Shown piece after piece: positions 1 to 5,279 of a DNA stretch of 5,347 bases (position 1 is its first letter; every line of letters starts with the position of its first letter). The stretch is from positions 1-5,347 of the forward strand of contig VSOH01000068.1 of assembly GCA_009774735.1 (NCBI GenBank), written 5' to 3'. Both the position numbers and the translations under genes were made by a program. The DNA is from Clostridiales bacterium (GTDB taxonomy: Bacteria > Bacillota_A > Clostridia > Oscillospirales > Acutalibacteraceae). The notes beneath the pieces were generated by a model. That model did not search any database and had not been told where the DNA came from. It worked only from the letters and a program-made list of their open reading frames with translations.

Positions 1-483
1 GTCGTGGAAGCCGAGTCTAACCAACCAGCCGTTAGGATTACATATCCAGCCTGCCTCAATGGGATAAACAACCGCCGAAATTACTGCAGAATAAATGCAG
101 TAGGATGAAAACTTTGTACGCTCTGCCATAGCACCCGAAACAATAGTAGCTGCCGTAGCACAGAACACAAGGTTAAACACAAAGTTGGACCAATCAAAAT
201 CAGCATAATCCGTAAATACACCGAGTGTCGGCATACCCACAAGTCCGCCTAAGCATTCCTCACCCATCATAAGACCGAAGCCCAATAAAATGAACATAAC
301 AGCACCGATACAAAAATCCATAAGGTTTTTCATAATGATGTTACCTGCATTTTTTGCTCTGGTGAAACCGCTTTCAACCATTGCAAAGCCGCACTGCATA
401 AAAAACACCAATGCTGCACCAATCAGAAACCAAACGCCGAACAGCTCACCGTCAACCGTTTCTATAATAGATTCCATAGTCAT
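1..483 (-). CDS. amt: Ammonium transporter, Amt/MEP family (N-terminal part, cut by window edge)
   Basis: Reading leftward from the ATG at 483-481, the frame stays open to base 1 and gives 161 residues, so the C-terminal part lies outside the window. Amt proteins are trimeric inner-membrane channels that conduct ammonium/ammonia. Visible family marks are an N-terminal segment with MQCGFAMVESGF (29-40) followed by RAKNAGNIIMKNLMD (42-56), the FVFNLVF segment (101-107) whose last Phe probably matches the Phe gate, GAMAER (117-122), and GWLVRLGFHD (152-161). The last motif stops at the conserved Asp that begins the DFAGxxVVH motif. Hydrophobic stretches near 15-36, 53-74, 100-120 and 127-143 fit the first four helices; the twin-His pore residues are beyond the edge. 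ATG 483 is chosen over the in-frame ATG at 477 because GGAGGAGG (498-491) lies 7 nt before it. It follows glnA on the same strand after a 177-nt gap containing terminators. Confidence 0.97.
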   Translation of the reverse strand, partial: MTMESIIETVDGELFGVWFLIGAALVFFMQCGFAMVESGFTRAKNAGNIIMKNLMDFCIGAVMFILLGFGLMMGEECLGGLVGMPTLGVFTDYADFDWSNFVFNLVFCATAATIVSGAMAERTKFSSYCIYSAVISAVVYPIEAGWICNPNGWLVRLGFHD

Positions 484-490
484 ATTTTTT

Positions 491-498
491 CCTCCTCC
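491..498 (-). promoter_or_regulatory. Ribosome binding site of amt
   Basis: GGAGGAGG on the minus strand is a near-perfect anti-16S match, 7 nt before ATG 483 and 13 nt before the in-frame ATG at 477. This favours the first ATG as the start of amt. It lies about 20 nt downstream of the T-rich tract of the last hairpin in the glnA-amt gap. Confidence 0.85.
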
Positions 499-518
499 AT
501 TGCTTAAATATAGAACCT

Positions 519-562
519 AAAAATAACAAAAGGGTGCCCGCAGCATAACACTGCGGACACCC
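519..562 (-). terminator. Intrinsic terminator hairpin immediately upstream of amt (possible attenuator)
   Basis: Read on the minus strand, GGGTGTCCGCAG (562-551) pairs with CTGCGGGCACCC (543-532). This is a 12-bp stem with one U-G wobble around a 7-nt loop (550-544), followed at once by a T-rich tract, TTTTGTTATTTTT (531-519). This is a textbook intrinsic terminator pointing into amt, ending about 20 nt before the amt ribosome binding site. It is the second terminator-type structure after glnA, and no promoter is visible between it and amt. Either transcription reads through or the element is a regulated attenuator; the latter is inference. Confidence 0.8.
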
Positions 563-574
563 CATTGTGCCTGT

Positions 575-611
575 AAAAAACACCGACGCCCGAATCCTGA
601 ACGGACGTCGG
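575..611 (-). terminator. Intrinsic terminator downstream of glnA
   Basis: On the minus strand, CCGACGTCCG (611-602) pairs with CGGGCGTCGG (592-583), a 10-bp GC-rich stem with one wobble and a 9-nt loop (601-593). It is followed by TG and then TTTTTT (580-575). It lies about 50 nt after the glnA stop and is the best candidate for the glnA 3' end. Because amt follows on the same strand, some read-through would be needed if the two genes share a transcript. Confidence 0.85.
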
Positions 612-619
612 CTAATAAC

Positions 620-637
620 CAGCAAGCAAGCTTGCTG
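620..637 (-). repeat. Perfect inverted repeat (stem-loop) just after the glnA stop
   Basis: CAGCAAG and CTTGCTG form a perfect 7-bp stem around a 4-nt CTTG loop, 23 nt past the glnA stop codon. No T tract follows on the minus strand, so it is not itself an intrinsic terminator. It could be an RNA-stabilising 3' hairpin or part of a multi-hairpin regulatory region with the two terminators that follow; no function can be assigned. Confidence 0.55.
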
Positions 638-660
638 TAAGAGAGGGTTAACAAAGCAAA

Positions 661-2013
661 TTAATAGTTAACCATATATCTGTCAATTTCCCACTGAGAA
701 ACTTTTGTTTTGTATTCATCCCATTCAGCCATCTTGCCCTTTGAGTAAGCGTTGAATACATGCTCACCCACTGTTTCCTTAACAAATGGGTCAGCCATTG
801 ATGCCTTTACAGCTTCCTCAAGTGAGGTAGGAAGACATTCAATACCCTTTTCAGCAAGCTGCTCATCTGAGAAATCAAATACATTATAATCAACAGCCTC
901 AGGAGGAGTAAGATTGTTCTTAATACCATCAAGACCTGCTGCAAGGCAAAGCGCCATTTCAAGATATGGGTTACAAGCAGGGTCCGGTGAACGAAGCTCT
1001 ACACGAGTACCCATTCCACGTGTTGCAGGAATACGAACAAGGCAGGAACGGTTTGATGCTGACCATACGATATAGGTTGGTGCTTCGTAGCCCGGTACCA
1101 ATCTCTTATATGAGTTAACAGTCGGGTTAGCATATGCAGTCAAACCCTTAACATGCTTTAAGATACCTGCAATAAAGCTGTGCGCAACCTTGCTTAAACC
1201 GTCAGGACTTTCAGGGTCATAAAATGCATTGACTATCTTGCCGTTCTCGTCCTTTGTCATAAGTGACATATTTGTATGCATGCCTGAGCCGTTAATACCA
1301 TAAACAGGCTTTGGCATAAATGTAGCATGTAAACCGTGCTTTGTAGCATATGTTTTAACAACGTGCTTGAAGGTCATAACTCTGTCAGCAGTTGTCATTA
1401 CCTCGTCAAACTTAAAGTCAATCTCGTGCTGACCGCGGGCAACCTCGTGGTGTGAAGCCTCAATTGTGAAACCCATTTCTTCAAGTGCAAGGCAGATATC
1501 ACGACGGCAGTTTGAACCTGTATCAATAGGATTAAGGTCAAAATAGCCTGCTTTATCATTTGTTTCAAGTGTTGGTGTGCCGTCCTCATCAACCTTAAAG
1601 AGGAAGAACTCACACTCAGGACCGACATTGAAAGTATAGCCCATTTCAGCAGCCTCATCAATAACCTTCTGCAGAACATTCCTTGGATCGCCCATAAACG
1701 GAGTCTTGTTGTCAGCAGTATAAACAGAACAAATCAAACGTGCAGTCTGTGCATTCTGGTGCTTTCTCCAAGGGAAAATGGTCCATGTGTCATAATCGGG
1801 ATGCAGATACATATCACTTTCATCAATACGAACAAAGCCCTCAATGGATGAGCCGTCAAACATACACTCATTATCAAGCGCTTTTTCAAGCTGTGATATG
1901 GTGATAGCTACATTCTTCATAATACCGAAAACATCTGTAAACTGAAGTCTGATAAACTCCACACCGTTTTCCTGTGCGCTCTTTAAAATGTCTTCCTTTG
2001 TGTACTTACTCAT
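661..2013 (-). CDS. glnA: Glutamine synthetase, type I (GSI-alpha)
   Basis: ATP-dependent ligation of ammonium to glutamate to form glutamine, as a cytoplasmic dodecamer. The 450 residues match the usual 440-450 of GSI-alpha. Motifs in order: FDGSSIEGF (52-60); GPECEFFLF (131-139, metal-binding glutamates); SHHEVARGQHEIDF (187-200); KPVYGINGSGMHTNMSL (235-251, with the catalytic-site His at 246); NPTVNSYKRLVPGYEAP (296-312, glutamate flap with Glu310); NRS (321-323); and RVELRSPDPACNPY (337-350). Arg62 in GFVRIDESDMYL sits where Bacillus subtilis GlnA has the Arg tied to glutamine feedback inhibition. The tyrosine adenylylation motif of the enteric GSI-beta enzymes is not seen, so control by GlnE-type adenylylation is unlikely. 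The ATG is supported by AGAGAGGAG ending 8 nt upstream. It is preceded by a strong promoter and a leader hairpin, and followed by amt on the same strand. Confidence 0.99.
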   Translation of the reverse strand: MSKYTKEDILKSAQENGVEFIRLQFTDVFGIMKNVAITISQLEKALDNECMFDGSSIEGFVRIDESDMYLHPDYDTWTIFPWRKHQNAQTARLICSVYTADNKTPFMGDPRNVLQKVIDEAAEMGYTFNVGPECEFFLFKVDEDGTPTLETNDKAGYFDLNPIDTGSNCRRDICLALEEMGFTIEASHHEVARGQHEIDFKFDEVMTTADRVMTFKHVVKTYATKHGLHATFMPKPVYGINGSGMHTNMSLMTKDENGKIVNAFYDPESPDGLSKVAHSFIAGILKHVKGLTAYANPTVNSYKRLVPGYEAPTYIVWSASNRSCLVRIPATRGMGTRVELRSPDPACNPYLEMALCLAAGLDGIKNNLTPPEAVDYNVFDFSDEQLAEKGIECLPTSLEEAVKASMADPFVKETVGEHVFNAYSKGKMAEWDEYKTKVSQWEIDRYMVNY

Positions 2014-2021
2014 TGTAAATA

Positions 2022-2030
2022 CTCCTCTCT
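2022..2030 (-). promoter_or_regulatory. Ribosome binding site of glnA
   Basis: AGAGAGGAG on the minus strand lies 8 nt before ATG 2013. It starts only about 11 nt after the T-rich tract of the leader hairpin, so termination at that hairpin would remove the translation start from the transcript. Confidence 0.8.
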
Positions 2031-2040
2031 GAATTTATTC

Positions 2041-2081
2041 AATAAAAAATGAGGGCACTCCGCTTGATACGGAACGCCCTC
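2041..2081 (-). terminator. Terminator-like hairpin in the glnA 5' leader (candidate attenuator)
   Basis: On the minus strand, GAGGGCGTTCCG (2081-2070) pairs with CGGAGTGCCCTC (2062-2051). This gives a 12-bp stem with two G-U wobbles and a 7-nt loop (2069-2063), followed by ATTTTTTATT (2050-2041). It is downstream of the TTGACA/TATAAT promoter at 2099-2128, so it lies inside the glnA transcript at roughly +10 to +50 rather than being only a terminator for the upstream capA-like gene. There is no room for another promoter between it and the glnA ribosome binding site. The structure is seen directly; regulated attenuation is inference. Confidence 0.8.
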
Positions 2082-2098
2082 GTTCTTACTACATTTGC

Positions 2099-2128
2099 AT
2101 TATACTCAATAGGTTACCCGTTTGTCAA
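2099..2128 (-). promoter_or_regulatory. Sigma-A-type promoter of glnA
   Basis: On the minus strand a perfect -35 TTGACA (2128-2123) and a perfect -10 TATAAT (2104-2099) are separated by 18 bp. The expected transcription start is near 2091-2093, giving a leader of about 80 nt. A second TTGACAAA copy lies 22 bp upstream and has no matching -10. No GlnR/TnrA-type box (TGTNA-N7-TNACA) is seen over the promoter. Confidence 0.85.
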
Positions 2129-2135
2129 CCATTTT

Positions 2136-2150
2136 TTGCAAATTTGTCAA
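2136..2150 (-). promoter_or_regulatory. Imperfect palindrome upstream of the glnA -35, possible operator
   Basis: The minus strand reads TTGACAAATTTGCAA, a near-palindrome (TTG-a-CAAATTTG-CAA) with one unpaired base. Its first half repeats the TTGACAAA found at the -35, offset by 22 bp, about two helical turns. It could be an activator or repressor site, or an A/T-rich coincidence. Confidence 0.3.
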
Positions 2151-2168
2151 TTATTTATTTTCTGCACC

Positions 2169-2197
2169 ACATATACAAACCGTTTTTGTGCATATGT
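2169..2197 (-). repeat. AT-rich stem-loop after the capA-like gene
   Basis: On the minus strand ACATAT pairs with ATATGT and ACAAA with TTTGT, 11 bp in total interrupted by a 2-nt bulge, around a 5-nt loop. It begins 8 nt after the stop of the metallophosphatase gene. No T tract follows, so it is a weak candidate for a 3'-end structure and not a clear terminator. Confidence 0.35.
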
Positions 2198-2205
2198 TAC
2201 ATAGA

Positions 2206-3408
2206 TTATTTCATACTGATGAACTCTTCATCGACCACATCATTAACAAGCTTTGTAAAATATTCAACCGTTCCACCCTGCTGTGCATGTGTATTTGCAA
2301 GATCATCATTATAATCGCCGAGCTTGTACACATTAAAAGCAAACTTTCCGTTTTCATTCCTGTTATAATGACACACAACGGGTACAAATTTTGCCGATGT
2401 AATTTCTGTCTTGCCATCACGCTTTTCAATCGTAACCTCTGCCATACCGCCAAGCAGGTTTTCAAGGTCAATCTGATGCGAAATGAAATTACCCAGTGAA
2501 TAATAAACAAGCATTTTTTTGCCTGTGCTTTCATTAGTCACCCACTTGACAGGCTCAATAACATGAGGATGGCAGCCTATAACCAGATCAACACCCATAT
2601 CGGAAAACAGCTTGGTATATTCCTCCTGATAATCAGAAACCTCAAAGCTGTACTCTGTACCCCAGTGTGGAAAAACAATAACAAAATCAGCATGCTCTCT
2701 TGCTTCCTTCAAATCCTTTGTTACTTTGTCTTTATCAAGAAGATTTACACACCAAGGCTTGTCATCAGGCAGTGCAATGCCATTTGTACCATAGGTGTAG
2801 TTAAGCATAGCAAAGGTAATGCCGTTCTTTTCATAATATGTTATCTTATTATAGTCATCCTCATTAGCATTCACGCCAAGTGCAACAGCTTCCTTATTAT
2901 CTGCAAAAAACGCAAGCTCATTTTCAATACCGCCCCAGCCCATATCCATTGTATGGTTCGTGGCACAGTTGAAAACATCAAAGCCCGCCCTTATAGCAGC
3001 CTCGCCAACCTCCCACGGAGTATTAAATGTCGGATAGCCTGAATACTCAAACGCACTGCCGCCAAGCACGGTTTCCTGGTCAATCACCGAAATATCAAAT
3101 TTTTCAATTTCCGGCTTGATATTTGCATAAAGGGAATCATAATTGAGTGTTCCGTCTGACTGCTCTCCTGCAGAAATAAGTGTATTGTGAATCAGATTAT
3201 CTCCTGTTGCCAAAAGCGTAACCTTTGCATTCTCATTTTTCTCTGTCACTGTGCTTTTCTCATTAACAGCAGAAACCTGGGTTTGTGCTGTAGGATTTTT
3301 TTCATCTGCTTTTTTAGTAATATTACCGCTTACTGCAAAAGCTGATAATACAATAATCGCTGCAACAATCGGTAATACTATATATAAAATGTTTTTCTTC
3401 TTATCCAA
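2206..3408 (-). CDS. CapA / PGA_cap-type metallophosphatase-fold protein, membrane-anchored
   Basis: 400 residues. A lysine-rich N-terminus and one hydrophobic segment (about 8-27) look like a signal anchor or signal peptide, followed by a low-complexity Lys/Glu/Thr linker (about 30-60), so the enzyme domain should face outside. The domain carries the CapA/PGA_cap family pattern: ATGDNLIH (67-74), IDQETVLGG (109-117), NCATNHTMDMG (147-157), FPHWGTEY (246-253), GCHPHVIEP (278-286) and YYSLGNF (302-308). The Asp, Asn and His residues in these motifs are the likely metal ligands of the calcineurin-like fold. The founding member is a poly-gamma-glutamate synthesis protein, but no capB, capC or ligase gene is nearby, so the substrate here is unknown; it may act in cell-envelope polymer metabolism. 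The start is TTG, set by AGGAG 7 nt upstream. It is separated from glnA by glnA's own promoter and is divergent from the antiporter gene. Confidence 0.9.
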   Translation of the reverse strand: MDKKKNILYIVLPIVAAIIVLSAFAVSGNITKKADEKNPTAQTQVSAVNEKSTVTEKNENAKVTLLATGDNLIHNTLISAGEQSDGTLNYDSLYANIKPEIEKFDISVIDQETVLGGSAFEYSGYPTFNTPWEVGEAAIRAGFDVFNCATNHTMDMGWGGIENELAFFADNKEAVALGVNANEDDYNKITYYEKNGITFAMLNYTYGTNGIALPDDKPWCVNLLDKDKVTKDLKEAREHADFVIVFPHWGTEYSFEVSDYQEEYTKLFSDMGVDLVIGCHPHVIEPVKWVTNESTGKKMLVYYSLGNFISHQIDLENLLGGMAEVTIEKRDGKTEITSAKFVPVVCHYNRNENGKFAFNVYKLGDYNDDLANTHAQQGGTVEYFTKLVNDVVDEEFISMK

Positions 3409-3415
3409 AATATCA

Positions 3416-3420
3416 CTCCT
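3416..3420 (-). promoter_or_regulatory. Ribosome binding site that fixes the TTG start of the capA-like gene
   Basis: AGGAG on the minus strand lies 7 nt before TTG 3408-3406. No in-frame ATG or GTG lies close downstream that would keep the Lys-rich hydrophobic N-terminus, so the TTG start is preferred. Confidence 0.75.
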
Positions 3421-3436
3421 AATGAATTATGCTATT

Positions 3437-3465
3437 ATTCTAACATAAAAATATAATTAACACAA
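3437..3465 (-). promoter_or_regulatory. Candidate promoter of the capA-like gene
   Basis: On the minus strand TTGTGT (3465-3460) and TAGAAT (3442-3437) are separated by 17 bp. The -10 matches 5 of 6 but the -35 is weak. The spacing and the position about 30 nt before the start codon make it plausible. Confidence 0.45.
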
Positions 3466-3478
3466 TATGGATTTTATA

Positions 3479-3506
3479 TTGACAAATTATGTTATAGTAA
3501 TGTAAT
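3479..3506 (+). promoter_or_regulatory. Candidate promoter of the sodium/calcium antiporter gene
   Basis: A perfect TTGACA (3479-3484) is followed after 16 bp by TGTAAT (3501-3506), a 5 of 6 match to the -10 consensus. It lies about 40 nt before the ATG at 3546 and is divergent from the capA-like promoter in the same AT-rich gap. Confidence 0.6.
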
Positions 3507-3530
3507 ATTATTAAGATACACAAATTTAAT

Positions 3531-3537
3531 AAGGTGG
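3531..3537 (+). promoter_or_regulatory. Ribosome binding site that sets the antiporter start
   Basis: AAGGTGG lies 8 nt before ATG 3546. The in-frame GTG at 3534 is part of this site and has no site of its own, so it is unlikely to be the start. Confidence 0.75.
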
Positions 3538-3545
3538 TTAAAAAA

Positions 3546-4595
3546 ATGCAAACTGTTTTAATGTATGTTTTGTTTGTTGTCGGTCTTGTCCTTATTATCA
3601 AGGGCGGCGACTGGTTTGTCGACAGTGCAAGCTGGATTGCGGAAATCCTCGGTGTTCCGAAATTTGTAATCGGTGCAACAATCGTTTCTGTCGCAACGAC
3701 TTTGCCTGAAATGATTGTAAGTATTCAGGCTACCGCCAAAGGCAATGTTGATATGGCAGCAGGCAACGCAATCGGCTCTGTCACAGCAAACACTGCAATG
3801 ATTATGGGAATTTTCATTGTATGTATGCCTTTTGCAATCAAGAGAAAAGAATTTGCTCCTAAGGGTATTATGATGTTCCTTGCATCAGTCGCACTGGTTG
3901 TCGGATGCATATTCACCTCTAAGCAGTCACTTACCTTTGAGGGTGAAACGAATGATTACTACTCACTTTCAACAGTAGGTCTTATTGTTCTGATTATCGT
4001 ATTCGTCGTATTCTTTGTTGAAAACTTCCTCTCAATGAAGCATGAAACGCATCATATTGAACCTTCTCCGAGCAATATCGGTCTTCAGGAGGAGGACGAC
4101 ATTGTTCCTTCAAAGGAAACTGCTACAGGCAAGGACTGGGCTAAGAATATCGCATTCTTTGTTTTGGGTGCTGCAGGCATCGTTATCGGTGCTGATCTGC
4201 TTGTTGACTACGGCACTGAAATTGCACAGTCACTCGGCATTCCTCAGCGTGTCATCAGCGTCATTGCTATAGCAATCGGCACATCACTTCCTGAGCTTGT
4301 AACAACAATCACAGCCCTCAGAAAGAAGGTCGGTGCTCTTTCAGTCGGCAATATCTTAGGTGCAAACATTATTGACTTAACGCTTATTTTACCGATTTGC
4401 TCCTTTGTTTCAATGGGTAAGGGTACAGGCGCACTTGCAGTTTCTGCTTCATCAGTTACAATTGATATGATGGTTTGTCTTGCCGCTATTGCTGTTGCTG
4501 TATTCCCGACAATCATTACAAAAAAATTCCAGAGATGGCAGGGTATTATAATGCTTGCAGGCTACCTCGGCTACGTAATATCAGTATTTATTTAA
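3546..4595 (+). CDS. Sodium/calcium antiporter, CaCA superfamily (YrbG-like)
   Basis: 349 residues from ATG 3546. CaCA antiporters are inner-membrane proteins that exchange Ca2+ (or another cation) for Na+ or H+. The two family-defining alpha repeats are both visible. Repeat 1 (about 40-87) has GATIVSVATTLPEMIVS with TTLPE at 51-55 and GNAIGS at 73-78. Repeat 2 (about 215-285) has AIGTSLPELVTTI with GTSLPE at 245-250 and GNILGAN at 268-274. The Glu in each LPE and the Asn in each GN motif are expected cation ligands. Hydrophobic segments fill the rest, with the halves joined by a charged loop (about 164-198, acidic QEEDD). Repeat 1 has ATTLPE instead of the more usual GTSLPE. The ion pair cannot be read from sequence. 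It has its own promoter, divergent from the capA-like gene, and strong terminators after it. Confidence 0.93.
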   Translation: MQTVLMYVLFVVGLVLIIKGGDWFVDSASWIAEILGVPKFVIGATIVSVATTLPEMIVSIQATAKGNVDMAAGNAIGSVTANTAMIMGIFIVCMPFAIKRKEFAPKGIMMFLASVALVVGCIFTSKQSLTFEGETNDYYSLSTVGLIVLIIVFVVFFVENFLSMKHETHHIEPSPSNIGLQEEDDIVPSKETATGKDWAKNIAFFVLGAAGIVIGADLLVDYGTEIAQSLGIPQRVISVIAIAIGTSLPELVTTITALRKKVGALSVGNILGANIIDLTLILPICSFVSMGKGTGALAVSASSVTIDMMVCLAAIAVAVFPTIITKKFQRWQGIIMLAGYLGYVISVFI

Positions 4596-4635
4596 CAAAA
4601 AATCAAAGCCTGCAAAAACAGAAAACGCACAAAGA

Positions 4636-4666
4636 CCTTGCAATTTCGGCAAATTGCAAGGCTTTT
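4636..4666 (+). terminator. Intrinsic terminator of the antiporter gene
   Basis: CCTTGCAATTT (4636-4646) and AAATTGCAAGG (4651-4661) form a perfect 11-bp stem with a CGGC tetraloop, followed by CTTTT. It lies about 40 nt after the antiporter stop codon. Confidence 0.85.
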
Positions 4667-4689
4667 AAATTGCTTTATCTGCAGAATCT

Positions 4690-4722
4690 AAAAAAAGACG
4701 TGGAAAAATCCACGTCTTTTTT
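4690..4722. terminator. Bidirectional intrinsic terminator between convergent genes
   Basis: GACGTGGA (4697-4704) and TCCACGTC (4709-4716) form a perfect 8-bp stem with an AAAA loop. An A tract (4690-4696) flanks one side and a T tract (4717-4722) the other, so it can terminate in both directions. It backs up the first antiporter terminator and serves the convergent NYN-domain gene, whose stop codon (4723-4721) overlaps its edge. Confidence 0.88.
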
Positions 4723-5279
4723 AATGTATTTGTGAAATTATATTTCTTATATCATCTTCAGCCTGTTTTATTTCATAGAAAAATTCTTTTGAGGACACAC
4801 GCAGTGCACCGCCCTCTAATATGATAAGCTGTTCGAGTGCGTCGGAGGTAACCACTCTTACCTTATTATTTTTAGCGAGCTTATGTGACACTTTTTCAAT
4901 ATACATATCTGCTGTTTCAGCTTCCTTAGTGTAGACAACATTTATATTGTCTATTTTTTCAACATCCCCTGTATTTCCCTTAACTTTATATGCATCAAAT
5001 ACGAGAATTACCTCGCATTTTTTATAGCCTTGATAGTTACATAGAATATTGATAAGTGTGTTTCTTGCACCGTCAACATTGTCTTTTGCAAGCGCTTTGA
5101 GGCTATCCCAGGCAAAAATTACATTGTAGCCGTCAACAAGAAGATATTCAGTGCCGCTGTATTTCGGTGTTCGGACTGAATTGTGTTTTTTGTTTTCACT
5201 TTGATTTTCACTGCTTTTGGTAAAGGTGAAATGATTTTGATTAGGATTATTTGATCGGCTTTTTAAAGGGCCGTAGGTC
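4721..5279 (-). CDS. NYN-domain (YacP/Rae1-like) endoribonuclease domain, C-terminal end of a larger protein (5' end missing)
   Basis: The minus-strand frame is open from the stop at 4723-4721 to the end of reliable sequence, giving about 185 residues. It matches the YacP/Rae1 NYN fold, a PIN-like metal-dependent RNase: YLLVDGYNVIFAWDSLK, then DGARNTLINILCNYQGY, VILVFDAYKVKG, VVYTKEAETADMYIEK and VVTSDALEQ. The Asp residues in VDGYN, VFDAY, TAD and TSD are the expected acidic catalytic set. An in-frame ATG at 4906 falls inside the domain, after two of these motifs, so it is not the real start. Between 4907 and 5279 there is no in-frame ATG, GTG or TTG, and the domain is preceded by a polar linker and TYGPLKSR. 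From memory of Clostridia proteins, this fits the C-terminal tail of a TetM/EF-G-like translational GTPase fused to NYN; that part is inference. The alternative is a stand-alone YacP with a long N-terminal extension. Confidence 0.82.

Noticed and set aside
290..520. Plus-strand open frame over the start of amt
   Set aside because: It is antisense to the Amt N-terminus and ribosome binding site and shows no family match.
636..653. GlnR/TnrA-like box, TGTAA then TAACA, just after the glnA stop
   Set aside because: The half-sites match TGTNA/TNACA-type ends only loosely and the spacer is 8 bp instead of 7. No promoter lies next to it, and it overlaps the stem-loop at 620-637.
2014..2098. Glutamine riboswitch or ANTAR-type tandem-hairpin target in the glnA leader
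   Set aside because: Only one hairpin fits in the roughly 80-nt leader. The loop lacks the A1/G4 hexaloop pattern of ANTAR targets, and no glnA-RNA core sequence is visible.
2122..2499. Plus-strand open frame antisense to the end of the capA-like gene
   Set aside because: It overlaps a well-supported minus-strand CDS, has no ribosome binding site and is Cys/Ile/His-rich in a way typical of antisense reading.
2563..3042. Plus-strand open frame of 159 codons inside the capA-like gene
   Set aside because: It is fully antisense to conserved metallophosphatase motifs and has no recognisable domain or start signal.
2206..3408. Poly-gamma-glutamate capsule synthesis locus
   Set aside because: Only a CapA-like protein is present. 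The neighbours are glnA and an antiporter, with no ligase or other cap/pgs genes in the window.
4721..4906. Stand-alone small protein starting at ATG 4906
   Set aside because: The same frame runs upstream through the first NYN motifs (VDGYN, VFDAY), so this ATG is internal to the domain.
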